The notes under the pieces were generated by a model, which saw nothing but the letters and a program-made list of their open reading frames with translations, searched no databases and had not been told where the DNA came from. Of a stretch of DNA of 64,000 bases, positions 1 through 7,412 are shown in pieces; positions within the stretch are counted from its first letter, which is position 1; every line of letters begins with the position of its first letter. Source of the stretch: JABCYV01 sp963696025 (lineage in GTDB: Bacteria > Acidobacteriota > Terriglobia > Terriglobales > Acidobacteriaceae). The stretch covers positions 62,001 through 126,000 of the forward strand of contig CAVOII010000019.1 in NCBI GenBank assembly GCA_963696025.1, given 5' to 3'. Both the position numbers and the translations under genes were made by a program.

Positions 1-5
1 TGTTT

Positions 6-623
6 TCACCCAGCTCGACGTTTTTGTATCGAAATTTCCAAGTTTCTGCAACCCACAGGTGCGGGTGCCGTGACTATGGCCGCCGCCATTGCGAGCTTGT
101 GATCCTTGTCCCAGGGCGGCCCGACGGCTCTCCGCACCTGGAGGAAGTGAGCGTCGAGGTTCTGTACACGCAACGCCTGGCGCGCCGCCCCCAATACGCT
201 CTTCGCGTCGTACCAGTGGACGGGCCAACCCCGTGCCTCGGCCGCGGAGGCCAGGGCCTTGCGGTACATCACCCAGTCGGCAACATTCTGCGCACGGTAG
301 TTCTTGATTCGCTCGGCAATCGTGGGTGGAAGCGGTGGACACTTGCGAAGGGCGACACCAAGGATACGCGGCACCGCCATCGTGACAGTGTCCAAGGCAA
401 GCACCGCGTGTCTTTCCGCCGACACTCGCACGCGCTCGACTAACTCCACGGCCTCGTCGAGCGGGAGCCCTTGGCCATCGCTGTGGTGCGGAAGCCTCGG
501 CAGGCCCTCGCCCACGAGTTCCACCCGACGGCGGTCGAGGAGCGTCCCATCACGCGCCACCGTCACCAGCACCGCCCAACCGCCGTGATCTGATACCCCG
601 ATGATGCCACCATTCGTCGACAT
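6..623 (-). CDS. Hypothetical protein, 205 aa
   Basis: Complete reading frame with a good ribosome site (GAGGGAAA) a few bases before its ATG. The N-terminal part reads GVSDHGGWAVLVTV, followed by alternating hydrophobic strands and charged helices, which resembles the start of an RNase H/actin-like fold, but I do not recognise the family. There is no signal peptide or membrane segment. It lies downstream of, and in the same direction as, the arsR-VOC-SRPBCC group with about 95 bases between, so it could be the last gene of that transcript or independent. Function unknown. Confidence 0.6.
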   Translation of the reverse strand: MSTNGGIIGVSDHGGWAVLVTVARDGTLLDRRRVELVGEGLPRLPHHSDGQGLPLDEAVELVERVRVSAERHAVLALDTVTMAVPRILGVALRKCPPLPPTIAERIKNYRAQNVADWVMYRKALASAAEARGWPVHWYDAKSVLGAARQALRVQNLDAHFLQVRRAVGPPWDKDHKLAMAAAIVTAPAPVGCRNLEISIQKRRAG

Positions 624-718
624 GACGTTTCCCTCACGCCTAACTTAGCCCCTTTCAGCTCAGCTTCGCCGCAATCCTTTCTTCCTCCCACGCTTCAACG
701 CTTCGAGGCGTTAGGCCG

Positions 719-1278
719 CTAGTTGGTCGTTTCGATACCGAACTGTTTGGCGTACTCCGCGCTCAGCCGCTGCCAGCCGCTGAACTTCATCGCCTCGGGC
801 CGACGATGCGGCCGATGGGAGTTCCGCTGAGATGGTGATCCAGAACGTCGAAACAAACGTGCCACCCGGCAGCACCCATTGCAATGAAGCGGTGACCGAT
901 ATTGGTCCACAGCGTCAGGCGCGTGCCGCCACCAAAGGCTTCGAGTTCCCACCGCATATCGAAGCCACCCCAGTTGTACTCAAGCGCCTTGGGAGCGTCG
1001 GCTCGCGTCACTTTTGTTTCGGTAACGTGCAGCGTGGGCGCTCCCTCCGTGGTGAGCTTCACCTTGGCTCCAACCGTACCCAGGTTCCCATCGGCGTCAA
1101 ACGGAGCCCCCTCGCGCAGATGCGTCGGGTCTGTAAGCGCCTGCCAGACTTTTTCCGGCGAGTGACGCAGTTCCCGGACGAGAATGAGCGTCCACTTCTC
1201 TTCACCGTTTTGTCCCCGGTCCTTGCGTACCTGCGCCCCGCTGGCCGGCCCCGGTGTGTATTGATCGCGGTCGGTCAC
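719..1278 (-). pseudogene. SRPBCC/AHSA1-domain protein, frameshifted near its end
   Basis: The first 163 codons encode an Aha1/START-like (SRPBCC) protein: typical RELRHSPEKVWQALTDP opening, then the beta-rich cavity region and the closing helix starting near AGWHVCFDVLDHHL. After IGRIVGP the frame hits RR-stop, but the neighbouring frame continues at once with EAMKFSGWQRLSAEYAKQF and stops at 719, the usual family C-terminus. Adding one G in the run at about 797-800 restores one frame, so a single base is missing. GTG start, 10 bases after the VOC stop, so co-transcribed with it. ArsR + VOC + SRPBCC is a common bacterial trio; small-molecule binding is inferred. Either a sequence error or a recent inactivation. 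Confidence 0.8.
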
Positions 1279-1288
1279 CTTCTTCGCC

Positions 1289-1684
1289 TTAGCGTGAATA
1301 GCGCATCAGCTGCGTGACCTGAATGAGATTGCCGCAGGTGTCGTTCAGCATGGCGATCTTGGAGGCCGTCACGTCCTTTGGTGGCATGGTGAACTCGGAT
1401 CCGCGCGCTTTCATACGCTCGTAATCGGCCTGCACGTCGTCGCTGTAGAACATGGCCGCGGGCTGGCCTTGCTGGAACAGGGCCTGCTGGTAGGCTCTGG
1501 CCGCCGGATTGTTATTGAGCGCCAGCTGCAGCTCCGTACCGTCCGGGTCCTCTGGTGAGGCCACTGTGAGCCAGCGAAACGGCCCCTGGCTGAAGTCGGC
1601 CTTTTTCACGAAGCCCACTTCGGTATAGAAGCGCAGGGCCTTCTCCTGGTCGTCGACGTACACGCTGGTCAGTTTGATTTTCAT
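1289..1684 (-). CDS. VOC-superfamily (glyoxalase/bleomycin-resistance fold) protein
   Basis: 131 aa, the size of a single-domain vicinal oxygen chelate protein. It opens with KLTSVYVDDQEKALRFYTE, the standard first beta-alpha unit, has the second module from about residue 70 (AAMFYSDDVQADYERMKARG) and ends NLIQVTQLM, where the metal-ligand Glu is often found; here the position is Gln (NLIQV), so metal binding is uncertain. A strong ribosome site (AAGGAGAAAGG) precedes the ATG. It is the middle gene of arsR-VOC-SRPBCC; the group II intron sits between its start and arsR, so its transcription may now depend on another promoter. Confidence 0.85.
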   Translation of the reverse strand: MKIKLTSVYVDDQEKALRFYTEVGFVKKADFSQGPFRWLTVASPEDPDGTELQLALNNNPAARAYQQALFQQGQPAAMFYSDDVQADYERMKARGSEFTMPPKDVTASKIAMLNDTCGNLIQVTQLMRYSR

Positions 1685-1700
1685 TTCCTTTCTCCTTGTG

Positions 1701-1718
1701 CGCCGGTTAAAACCGGCG
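1701..1718. repeat. Perfect 18-base palindrome at the intron insertion point
   Basis: CGCCGGTTAAAACCGGCG: two 8-base arms around AA. It lies in the original arsR-VOC spacer, two bases before the proposed intron 5' end. Some group II introns (class IIC) insert next to hairpins, so this may be the target signal; it could also have been an mRNA hairpin between the operon genes. Confidence 0.75.
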
Positions 1719-2058
1719 AGGTGTAGTGAATGAAAGAGTCATACGAATGTGAAGTAGCGACCCACATCGGCCCTGAGTCATGCGGAGCCGCTCGCGAGGG
1801 CGGCGTCGAAGCGTTGACAAGGGAACGTGCGGGCCGGGTATTCAGCCGCGTAAGAGACTCACTCCGGGACGCCGACGCCGTAAGGAGATGCGGAAGGCCC
1901 CATTCGGTGCACCGATACCGCGAGGTGCACTGGAGTCCCGCGCGGTCAGAGACCCCGTGCACGTACGGAAGCACCTCGCGCGGGAACCGGGAGATCCCAA
2001 GTTCGCCCAGGGGAGAAGTCACCTTGGGACGCATCGGGAAGTCTAGGGACGCACGCCG

Positions 2059-3537
2059 ATGACGAACGGACCTGGGAAGTCGGACAGGCCTGCAGTACCT
2101 GAGAAGTCCCCGAACAATGCCGGGCAACCGGCAACGGAGGGAATGGAGGGAAGAGGTCTGGCCAAAGGGAACCTGCCCCAGCAAAACGCGTCCCGGACAC
2201 CGAGCCGGGAAGACGCGTCCAGTGCGTTGGAGCGGGTACGTCAAGCGGCAAGTAAGGATAAGAAGATGCGGTTCACGGCGCTCCTGCACCACATCTACAA
2301 CCTGGAAACACTGCGCATGGCCTACTTCCGATTGAAGAAGGAAGCCGCGCCCGGTGTCGATGGAGAGACGTGGCGGAACTACGGCGAGACCCTCGAGGAC
2401 AATCTCCAAGATCTCTCCCATAGGCTGAAGCGAGGAGCGTACCGAGCGAAGCCAGTGCGTAGGGTGTACATCCCCAAGGCCGACGGGCGGCAAAGGCCGC
2501 TCGGAGTTCCGGCGCTGGAAGACAAAATCGTCCAGCGCGCGGCGGTCGAAGTGATGAACGCTATCTACGAAACGGATTTTCTCGGATTCTCGTATGGGTT
2601 CCGGCCAGGGCGAAGCCAGCACCAAGCGCTGGACGCACTCTATACGGGACTGCTGACGAGAAAGGTGAACTGGGTGCTCGATCTGGATATTCGCAACTTT
2701 TTCGAGGGGCTTTCCCACGAATGGCTGGTGAAATTCATCGAGCACCGGATTGCAGACCGGCGCGTCGTGCGACTGATCCAGAAATGGCTCAACGCCGGCG
2801 TGCTGGAGGATGGGAAACGGATACGGGTGGAGGAAGGGACGCCACAGGGCGGTAGTGCATCGCCGTTCTTGGCCAACGTTTATCTCCATTACGTGTTCGA
2901 CCTGTGGGTCCAAGCGTGGCGTCAGAAGCGGGCGCACGGCGATGTCGTCGTGGTGCGCTTTGCGGACGACATCGTGGTTAGATTTAACAGCCAAGCGGAT
3001 GCTGATCAGTTCCGGGCGGAACTCACGGAACGCATGAAGAAGTTCCACCTGGAGCTGCATCCCGAGAAAACGCGACTTCTGGAGTTCGGTCCGCATGCGA
3101 TCGATCAACGGCGGTTGCGTGGTGAAGGAAAGCCGGAGACGTTCAACTTTCTCGGCTTTACGCACATCTGCGTGAAGAAGAGGAGCAATGGACGGTTCAC
3201 GGTGTTGCGGCAGACGATACGGAAAAGGTTGCAGACGAAGCTGAATGAGGTGAAAGCCGAGCTTCAGCGGCGAATGCACGAACCCATCCCCGAACAAGGC
3301 AAGTGGCTGCGGGTGGTTGTGGGTGGACACTTTCGATACTACGGAGTGCCCATGAACCAACCGGCGCTGACGATTTTTCGGTTCCGAGTCGACTGGTACT
3401 GGCATCGCTCGCTGTCCCGGCGGAGCCAGAACGGCCGCGTCCTTCGGGATCGCATGCGGCGTCTCATCACTCGCTGGCTGCCTTTGCCTTCTGTTTGTCA
3501 TCCCTATCCCCTGCGGCGCATGGGCGTTGTCACCTAA
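2059..3537 (+). CDS. ltrA: Group II intron reverse transcriptase/maturase
   Basis: 492 aa. RT motifs appear in order: substrate finger (QRPLGVPALEDKIVQRA, about 145-161), YGFRPGRSQHQALDAL (179-194), the first catalytic Asp region VLDLDIRNFF (206-215), GTPQGGSASPFLANVYL (260-276), and the catalytic box as FADD (301-304) instead of the more common YADD. These are followed by HPEKTRLLEFG and NFLGF, then domain X (maturase) to the C-terminus. No HNH endonuclease domain is present, so it belongs to one of the endonuclease-lacking classes (C, D, E or F). It supports splicing and reverse transcription of the surrounding intron. All catalytic Asp residues are present. Confidence 0.95.
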   Translation: MTNGPGKSDRPAVPEKSPNNAGQPATEGMEGRGLAKGNLPQQNASRTPSREDASSALERVRQAASKDKKMRFTALLHHIYNLETLRMAYFRLKKEAAPGVDGETWRNYGETLEDNLQDLSHRLKRGAYRAKPVRRVYIPKADGRQRPLGVPALEDKIVQRAAVEVMNAIYETDFLGFSYGFRPGRSQHQALDALYTGLLTRKVNWVLDLDIRNFFEGLSHEWLVKFIEHRIADRRVVRLIQKWLNAGVLEDGKRIRVEEGTPQGGSASPFLANVYLHYVFDLWVQAWRQKRAHGDVVVVRFADDIVVRFNSQADADQFRAELTERMKKFHLELHPEKTRLLEFGPHAIDQRRLRGEGKPETFNFLGFTHICVKKRSNGRFTVLRQTIRKRLQTKLNEVKAELQRRMHEPIPEQGKWLRVVVGGHFRYYGVPMNQPALTIFRFRVDWYWHRSLSRRSQNGRVLRDRMRRLITRWLPLPSVCHPYPLRRMGVVT

Positions 3538-3542
3538 GGCAA

Positions 3543-3575
3543 GAGCCGGATGCGGGAAACCCGCTCGTCCGGATC
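3543..3575 (+). ncRNA. Group II intron domain V (catalytic hairpin)
   Basis: 33-34-base hairpin with the classical layout: lower stem GAGCCGGA / TCCGGATC, two-base bulge, upper stem GCGGG / CCCGC closed by a GAAA tetraloop. It sits just after the maturase stop and just before domain VI, as expected. Confidence 0.85.
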
Positions 3576-3617
3576 CGTGGAGGGGGTCATGAGCAATCGT
3601 GATCCCTACTCCGACTG

Positions 3618-3983
3618 TCACGTCCGCGGTTTGGGGCCGCGTCGTCTTCTCCTTCTCTTCCTTTTCGTGGGTGTTGACTGATCCATGCGGTCGAGGTGGC
3701 GTTCGAGAGCATCCACGTGAGCCGACCAGAACCGGCGGAACGGAGCCAGCCAAGCATCCACCTTCTGAAGCGGTTCTGGCTTCAGCCGGTAGAGACGCCG
3801 CTGCGCGTCCACCGTGGATTCCACGAAACCGGCCTCGCGCAGCACTCGCAGGTGCTTTGACACGGTCGGCTGCGGCATACGAAGTTGACGCTCGATCTCT
3901 CCAACCGACTGTTGTGACGAGACCAGGAGGCTCAATATCGCGCGGCGGTTCGGCTCCGCAATGATTTCGAAGACAGATTCCAC
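3618..3983 (-). CDS. ArsR/SmtB-family winged-helix repressor
   Basis: 121 aa starting at GTG (VESVFEIIAEPNRRAILSLL), which matches the normal family start MxxVFxALADPTRRxIL; the longer upstream frame looks non-coding. The recognition helix region is PTVSKHLRVLREAGFVE (about 41-57), followed by the beta wing RRLYRLKP. There are no clustered Cys/His metal ligands, so this is the non-metal subgroup that usually controls SRPBCC genes. The tail is very basic (KRKRRRRRRGPK). It is the first gene of the arsR-VOC-SRPBCC operon; the intron 3' end lies only 2 bases after its stop codon. Probably autoregulates through the palindrome upstream. Confidence 0.9.
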   Translation of the reverse strand: MESVFEIIAEPNRRAILSLLVSSQQSVGEIERQLRMPQPTVSKHLRVLREAGFVESTVDAQRRLYRLKPEPLQKVDAWLAPFRRFWSAHVDALERHLDRMDQSTPTKRKRRRRRRGPKPRT

Positions 3984-3989
3984 TCTCTT

Positions 3990-4026
3990 GATATACTCAA
4001 CAGAGCATATACGTGTAAAGGTATAT
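3990..4026 (-). promoter_or_regulatory. arsR promoter with overlapping operator palindrome
   Basis: On the minus strand TTTACA (4019-4014), an 18-base spacer and TATATC (3995-3990) form a housekeeping-type promoter. ATATAC-N8-GTATAT (4007-4026) is an inverted repeat covering the -35 box, a natural ArsR operator position. The -10 ends only 6 bases before the GTG at 3983, so transcription should start at or next to the start codon: a leaderless mRNA is likely. Confidence 0.5.
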
Positions 4027-4189
4027 AAGCACAATGGCTGCGCCACCACCCAAAATGTAAAGCAGGAAAGACACTGTATTTCTTCTCGTGAAATGTCTTC
4101 CCGGATATCGTCACATCCGTGGCATTGAATTGATAAGGGTGGAGTTTTGGTCGAGCGCGGGACGCTTGGCGACAAGACACTTTTCTCTC

Positions 4190-4588
4190 CTAGCTTCTTA
4201 AAGGAACGAGTGGCCGCAGCCTTTGATCGCGCAAGTAAAGTCCTAACCAAACCAGGACTCCGAGAATTACCGTCACAACGAATGATGGATCGCCGATGCG
4301 CACGTTGGTAGCGGTCGCACCGCCCAGATAGCCGGTCAACAAAATCGCGCCGAGACCGGTGGTCCGCGGAATCACATAAAGGATAGTGCAGGCGATCTCG
4401 AGGAACCCTGTGAGTAAGATATGCCGCTGGGGGTATCCATATCGCGTGAATCCCTGGACGACGGGAACCGGTTTCATCAGTTTCATAATCCCGCTGAACA
4501 ACAGCATCAACACAGGTAGTGCGCTGAGAATGCGTCCCGCCCAGAGCATTTTCTGCGAAACGGGCACAGTTTGGGTATGCGCTTGCAT
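4190..4588 (-). CDS. DoxX-family integral membrane protein
   Basis: 132 aa with four predicted membrane helices (about 15-35, 56-74, 78-94, 103-121). The pattern FSGIMKLMKP after helix 1 and the GFLEIACTILYVIPRTTGLGAILLTGYLGG stretch (written in parts: GFLEIACTILYVIPRT, then LGAILLTGYLGGATATNVR) are typical of DoxX-like/DoxX_2 proteins. The family is linked to redox stress and to small quinone-related membrane complexes, but the role of this member is unknown. It lies upstream of, and in the same direction as, arsR; about 200 bases with the arsR promoter separate them. Confidence 0.85.
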   Translation of the reverse strand: MQAHTQTVPVSQKMLWAGRILSALPVLMLLFSGIMKLMKPVPVVQGFTRYGYPQRHILLTGFLEIACTILYVIPRTTGLGAILLTGYLGGATATNVRIGDPSFVVTVILGVLVWLGLYLRDQRLRPLVPLRS

Positions 4589-4677
4589 GGTTCTTCCTCC
4601 TGAGTTTCTTGCACCGAAATGACCTTGTGAACTCTCTTTGCTGCTAGTCGAATGAGCGTCACCGCATTCGACAACAT

Positions 4678-5019
4678 TCAGAATCTTTTTTCGCGAAAAC
4701 TGGCGTCGAGTCGGTCGCTACTACGTCGGACTCTGTACTTGCACTCAATTCGGAGGGGTCGAATCACCGAGGTCTTTAGCCGCTGGCTAAGGAGGGGGCT
4801 GAGCGCCGTGGACTCAGAATCGGATTGAACTGGGATCGAGAGCTTTCGCCCGAGCCGCAGTTCGAGGTCCAGCGCACGCGCAAGGATGGTGAATAGCGTT
4901 TGATCAGGCGTCCGAGGATTGGTCTCGAGCATTATGCGTTTTTCCGTCACTGCGAGCAGAAGCGTTGATCGCTTCACCTGGGGACTGTCGACTACCTCGT
5001 GCGCCTGGTCAATCGCCAT
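4678..5019 (-). CDS. Possible small protein, 113 aa, unrecognised
   Basis: The frame begins with an ATG that overlaps the end of the TMEM175 gene by 28 bases, compatible with translational coupling. The middle (TLFTILARALDLELRLGRK) would be an amphipathic helix; the C-terminal third is very rich in Arg. I see no family, no good independent ribosome site and a doubtful composition, so this may be a chance frame. Confidence 0.25.
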   Translation of the reverse strand: MAIDQAHEVVDSPQVKRSTLLLAVTEKRIMLETNPRTPDQTLFTILARALDLELRLGRKLSIPVQSDSESTALSPLLSQRLKTSVIRPLRIECKYRVRRSSDRLDASFREKRF

Positions 5020-5633
5020 ACACGCTTTGCGACAGTCCAGATTTCGGTAGCTCTTAGGGTGTGCTCCGGGACAAAATAAAAAAGCGCCAACACCAGGTAG
5101 GTCAGACCAGCTGCCTTGGGACGGGTGAAAGCGATGGCTGTCCCGAGCGGGTATCCGAACGCGCCAACCAGGTTGCGCTGCGTTCTCGAGCGCTGCTTTT
5201 CAGAATCGGCACTCTGCTTGCTCAATTTGCGCTGGACGATGTGACGCCAAAGTATGTTGTAAGTGATTCCTAGGAGGGTAAGTACAACCCCGTAGAGCAC
5301 CGCGCTTGCAGGCAACGCGCCGTATCGGCCCAGCACGGCAGTTGGATACGGAATAAACGACACCACCATCAGCAATATCAGGTTTAGGGTTAGAGTTCCC
5401 CGCTCAACATGATGTAGCTCGTGAAACATAGCGTGATGGTTCAACCAAATGATGCCGATCGTGGCGAAGCTTGTCACGTAGGGTATCGCCTGAGGAAATT
5501 GCTGGAAGAGCGCCTTACGCAGGGACGGCTCGTCAGCGACTCTCAAATCAGGGACTTGGAACCCTAGCACCAGCAGCGTGATGGCGAAGGCAAATACTCC
5601 GTCGCTGAATGACTCCACTCTCGCCTTGTCCAT
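4992..5633 (-). CDS. TMEM175 (DUF1211) family potassium-channel-like membrane protein
   Basis: 213 aa from the ATG at 5633, which has AAGGCAAG upstream; an in-frame ATG 10 codons earlier lacks a site. The diagnostic first helix RVESFSDGVFAFAITLLVL is present (RxxxFSDGVFAIAxTLL is the family signature), followed by further hydrophobic segments, LNHHAMFHELHH between helices, and the C-terminal LVLALFYFVPEH helix. Bacterial TMEM175 proteins form tetrameric K+ leak channels. It follows the isochorismatase-like gene by 37 bases in the same direction. Confidence 0.9.
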   Translation of the reverse strand: MDKARVESFSDGVFAFAITLLVLGFQVPDLRVADEPSLRKALFQQFPQAIPYVTSFATIGIIWLNHHAMFHELHHVERGTLTLNLILLMVVSFIPYPTAVLGRYGALPASAVLYGVVLTLLGITYNILWRHIVQRKLSKQSADSEKQRSRTQRNLVGAFGYPLGTAIAFTRPKAAGLTYLVLALFYFVPEHTLRATEIWTVAKRVWRLTRRTR

Positions 5634-5670
5634 CGTTCTTGCCTTTGCCGATATCGCTTTCACACCATGC

Positions 5671-6300
5671 TCAGCAACGGTAGCAGTGCTTGCTCTCGAC
5701 CGTGAATACTTCGCCCGTATCGCTCAGCTCCGCCAGGGCGCTGGCTTTCGCCTCAGCCGTCTTAGAGCCGCAGGCGTCCGCGACCACAATTGGGATGTAG
5801 TTCAAATCGGCGCCCTGGCGGACTGTCGGACCAATGCCGACTTCCAGAGCGATGCCAGCGATAATGAAAGCGTCTAATTTTGCATCTCGCAGGGCAATGT
5901 CAAGGAAGGTGCCTTCAAAAGCCGACATGGTAATCTTGTCGATCACACATTCATCTTCGTTCGGGGTCAGCTCCGTGATGATTTGCCAAGGAGCGGATCC
6001 ACGAGCAAAGGACGGCCTTGTTTTCATGGGATCGTCGGCTCGCTGCCAGATCATCGCCCGGCGAAACTGGCCGACGCCAGCCAGGCAATTTGGCAGCCAC
6101 ATGTGTCGCGTGAAGTAGATGCGATACCCTCCTGCGCGAGCTCTGTTGAGCAATATCTGGCAACGCTCAGCCACCGCCTTACCTTCTGAAATCTGCGAGA
6201 CGATGCCTACCTGCATGTCGTAAACGATCAAAGCAGTTCTAGAAGGATGGCAGAGTTCTTCCAATCGCACCGGTATGGACAAGCCATATACGTCAGGCAC
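5671..6300 (-). CDS. Isochorismatase-like hydrolase lacking the catalytic cysteine
   Basis: 209 aa, full family length. The catalytic Asp is in LIVYDMQ (D28) and the Lys in VIDKITMSAFEGT (K122), with the usual fold around them. At the nucleophile, the family motif (G-x-T-x-x-C-V-x-x-T-A-R) reads GIALEVGIGPTVR, so Gly155 occupies the Cys position. The protein therefore cannot use the normal thiol mechanism; it may be a non-hydrolytic relative or use another residue. Its start overlaps the stop of the preceding gene by 8 bases, so the two are coupled. The divergent HxlR regulator probably controls both. Confidence 0.85.
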   Translation of the reverse strand: MPDVYGLSIPVRLEELCHPSRTALIVYDMQVGIVSQISEGKAVAERCQILLNRARAGGYRIYFTRHMWLPNCLAGVGQFRRAMIWQRADDPMKTRPSFARGSAPWQIITELTPNEDECVIDKITMSAFEGTFLDIALRDAKLDAFIIAGIALEVGIGPTVRQGADLNYIPIVVADACGSKTAEAKASALAELSDTGEVFTVESKHCYRC

Positions 6301-6649
6301 GCGTGGGCTCCCTCGGCGAAACCTTCGTAGTTCGGTCGTAGGGTTGATTGAGGTCTATGTCTGTTCTGAAAAGAGTTTCAATCGGTAACGGAATCTGCAA
6401 TGCAATGAATTCCCATTCGAGAAGGCCGGCTTTGCTGAGTGGGAAGTCATCCGTATAGGCTTTCGCTGCCGCCACACTGGGAAGCTCGAAGATGATGACC
6501 ACCCCCGGTTCGTCAGCGCGGGCGTAGTTCTCGCGGACAATCCCTGCCTTCCACAACCTCCAAACGTTGGAAACTTCATCATTCAAGTAGGGAGTAATCG
6601 TTTCCATGGTCACCCCTGGCCTAAATCGGTCAAATGCAATGATGCGCAT
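6293..6649 (-). CDS. Muconolactone-isomerase-like small alpha/beta-barrel protein
   Basis: 118 aa from ATG at 6649 (MRIIAFDRFRPG); a longer frame extends upstream but its first 26 residues look unrelated. The pattern of a short strand, helix, then GIVRENYARADEPGVVIIFEL and FPLSKAGLLEWEFIAL resembles the ferredoxin-like dimeric alpha-beta barrel of muconolactone isomerase/YciI relatives. The substrate cannot be read from sequence. It is first in the pair with the isochorismatase-like gene and faces the HxlR gene. Confidence 0.7.
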   Translation of the reverse strand: MRIIAFDRFRPGVTMETITPYLNDEVSNVWRLWKAGIVRENYARADEPGVVIIFELPSVAAAKAYTDDFPLSKAGLLEWEFIALQIPLPIETLFRTDIDLNQPYDRTTKVSPREPTRA

Positions 6650-6847
6650 AATTAGAGCCCCTTTTCGAATTCTCTGCTGTACGAATTGAAAAATGACCGC
6701 AACCCAAGATTGGAAAGGGTTCTTCACGACGAAATTCCCTTTGGTCCAATTTCACCGAGTTGCGCTATCCTTTGTTCAAGCAAACCTATTTTTTGCACGA
6801 CCGAGTTTGCGAGTCCAGTAGGCACAATTTTGTAACTGGAGTTCGCT

Positions 6848-7228
6848 ATGCGGCTCTCACAGTGCCCGGTTAGAGCAACGATCGACGTAATCGAGGGCAA
6901 ATGGAAGCCGATCGTCATTAATGCCTTGAAGCTAAGGACTTTGCGCTTCGGGCAATTACGACGACATGTTCCGGAAGCCACGAGAAAGGTCCTTACCGAA
7001 CAGCTACGGCAACTGGAACAGGACCAAATCATTTCTCGGAAGGTCCTGGGACAAAAGTGGGAGCGCGTGGAGTACACGCTTACCCCGTACGGGCGAACTC
7101 TCGTACCGGTTCTGACAGTGATGGCAAAATGGGGCGAGACTCACAAGAAATCCCAAGAGGCAAAGAACATTTTCGAACCTGCAGGCCCTCTCCAGAGGGT
7201 CTCCGAACGCGACGCACCGCAGGCCTAA
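6848..7228 (+). CDS. HxlR-family transcriptional regulator
   Basis: 126 aa. Classical HxlR layout: CPVRATIDVIEGKWKPIVI at the N-terminus (C6 conserved, sometimes redox-active), winged helix with RFGQLRRHVPEATRKVLTEQL and the wing VEYTLTPYGRTLVPVL. GGAG precedes the ATG and a TAA lies in frame upstream, fixing the start. It is divergent from the muconolactone-isomerase-like/isochorismatase-like pair, with about 200 bases between the start codons, so it most likely controls that pair, perhaps in response to a quinone, aldehyde or similar reactive compound (known for YodB/HypR relatives). Confidence 0.9.
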   Translation: MRLSQCPVRATIDVIEGKWKPIVINALKLRTLRFGQLRRHVPEATRKVLTEQLRQLEQDQIISRKVLGQKWERVEYTLTPYGRTLVPVLTVMAKWGETHKKSQEAKNIFEPAGPLQRVSERDAPQA

Positions 7229-7412
7229 TACGCGTCCCGCCGATTGAGGCGGATGGTCATTTGCGCGGTGTTCCCCCAGCCAACACGCCTCAGACAACAT
7301 TCCAAATTCTGGTCCCGTGGCTGATCAACTTCTGAGAAGAAGCTGACATCTGGCCGAAATGGTTTCGCCTGGGTCATCGGCCCAATATTCTTCCCCTGCG
7401 ACATTGTTTCGA

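Larger units (their letters stand above)
1721..3615 (+). mobile_element. Group II intron, about 1.9 kb, with its own reverse transcriptase
   Basis: The 3' end is clear: a domain V hairpin at about 3543-3575 (GAGCCGGATGCGGG, GAAA-type loop, CCCGC-TCGTCCGGATC) followed by domain VI (GGGGTCA...TGATCCC) ending CTACTCCGAC at 3615. The 5' end is placed at GTGTAG (1721), close to the GUGYG consensus, with the structured region DI-DIII at 1721-2058 before the ORF; this boundary is good to perhaps 40 bases. The intron lies antisense to the arsR-VOC operon, so it cannot splice out of the operon mRNA. Length and layout are normal for an active element, and the ORF is intact. Confidence 0.85.

Noticed and set aside
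1681..3753. Long minus-strand open frame of 690 codons
   Set aside because: It is antisense to the group II intron and its reverse transcriptase; composition is Pro/His/Arg-rich without a known domain, and the plus-strand RT motifs are complete.
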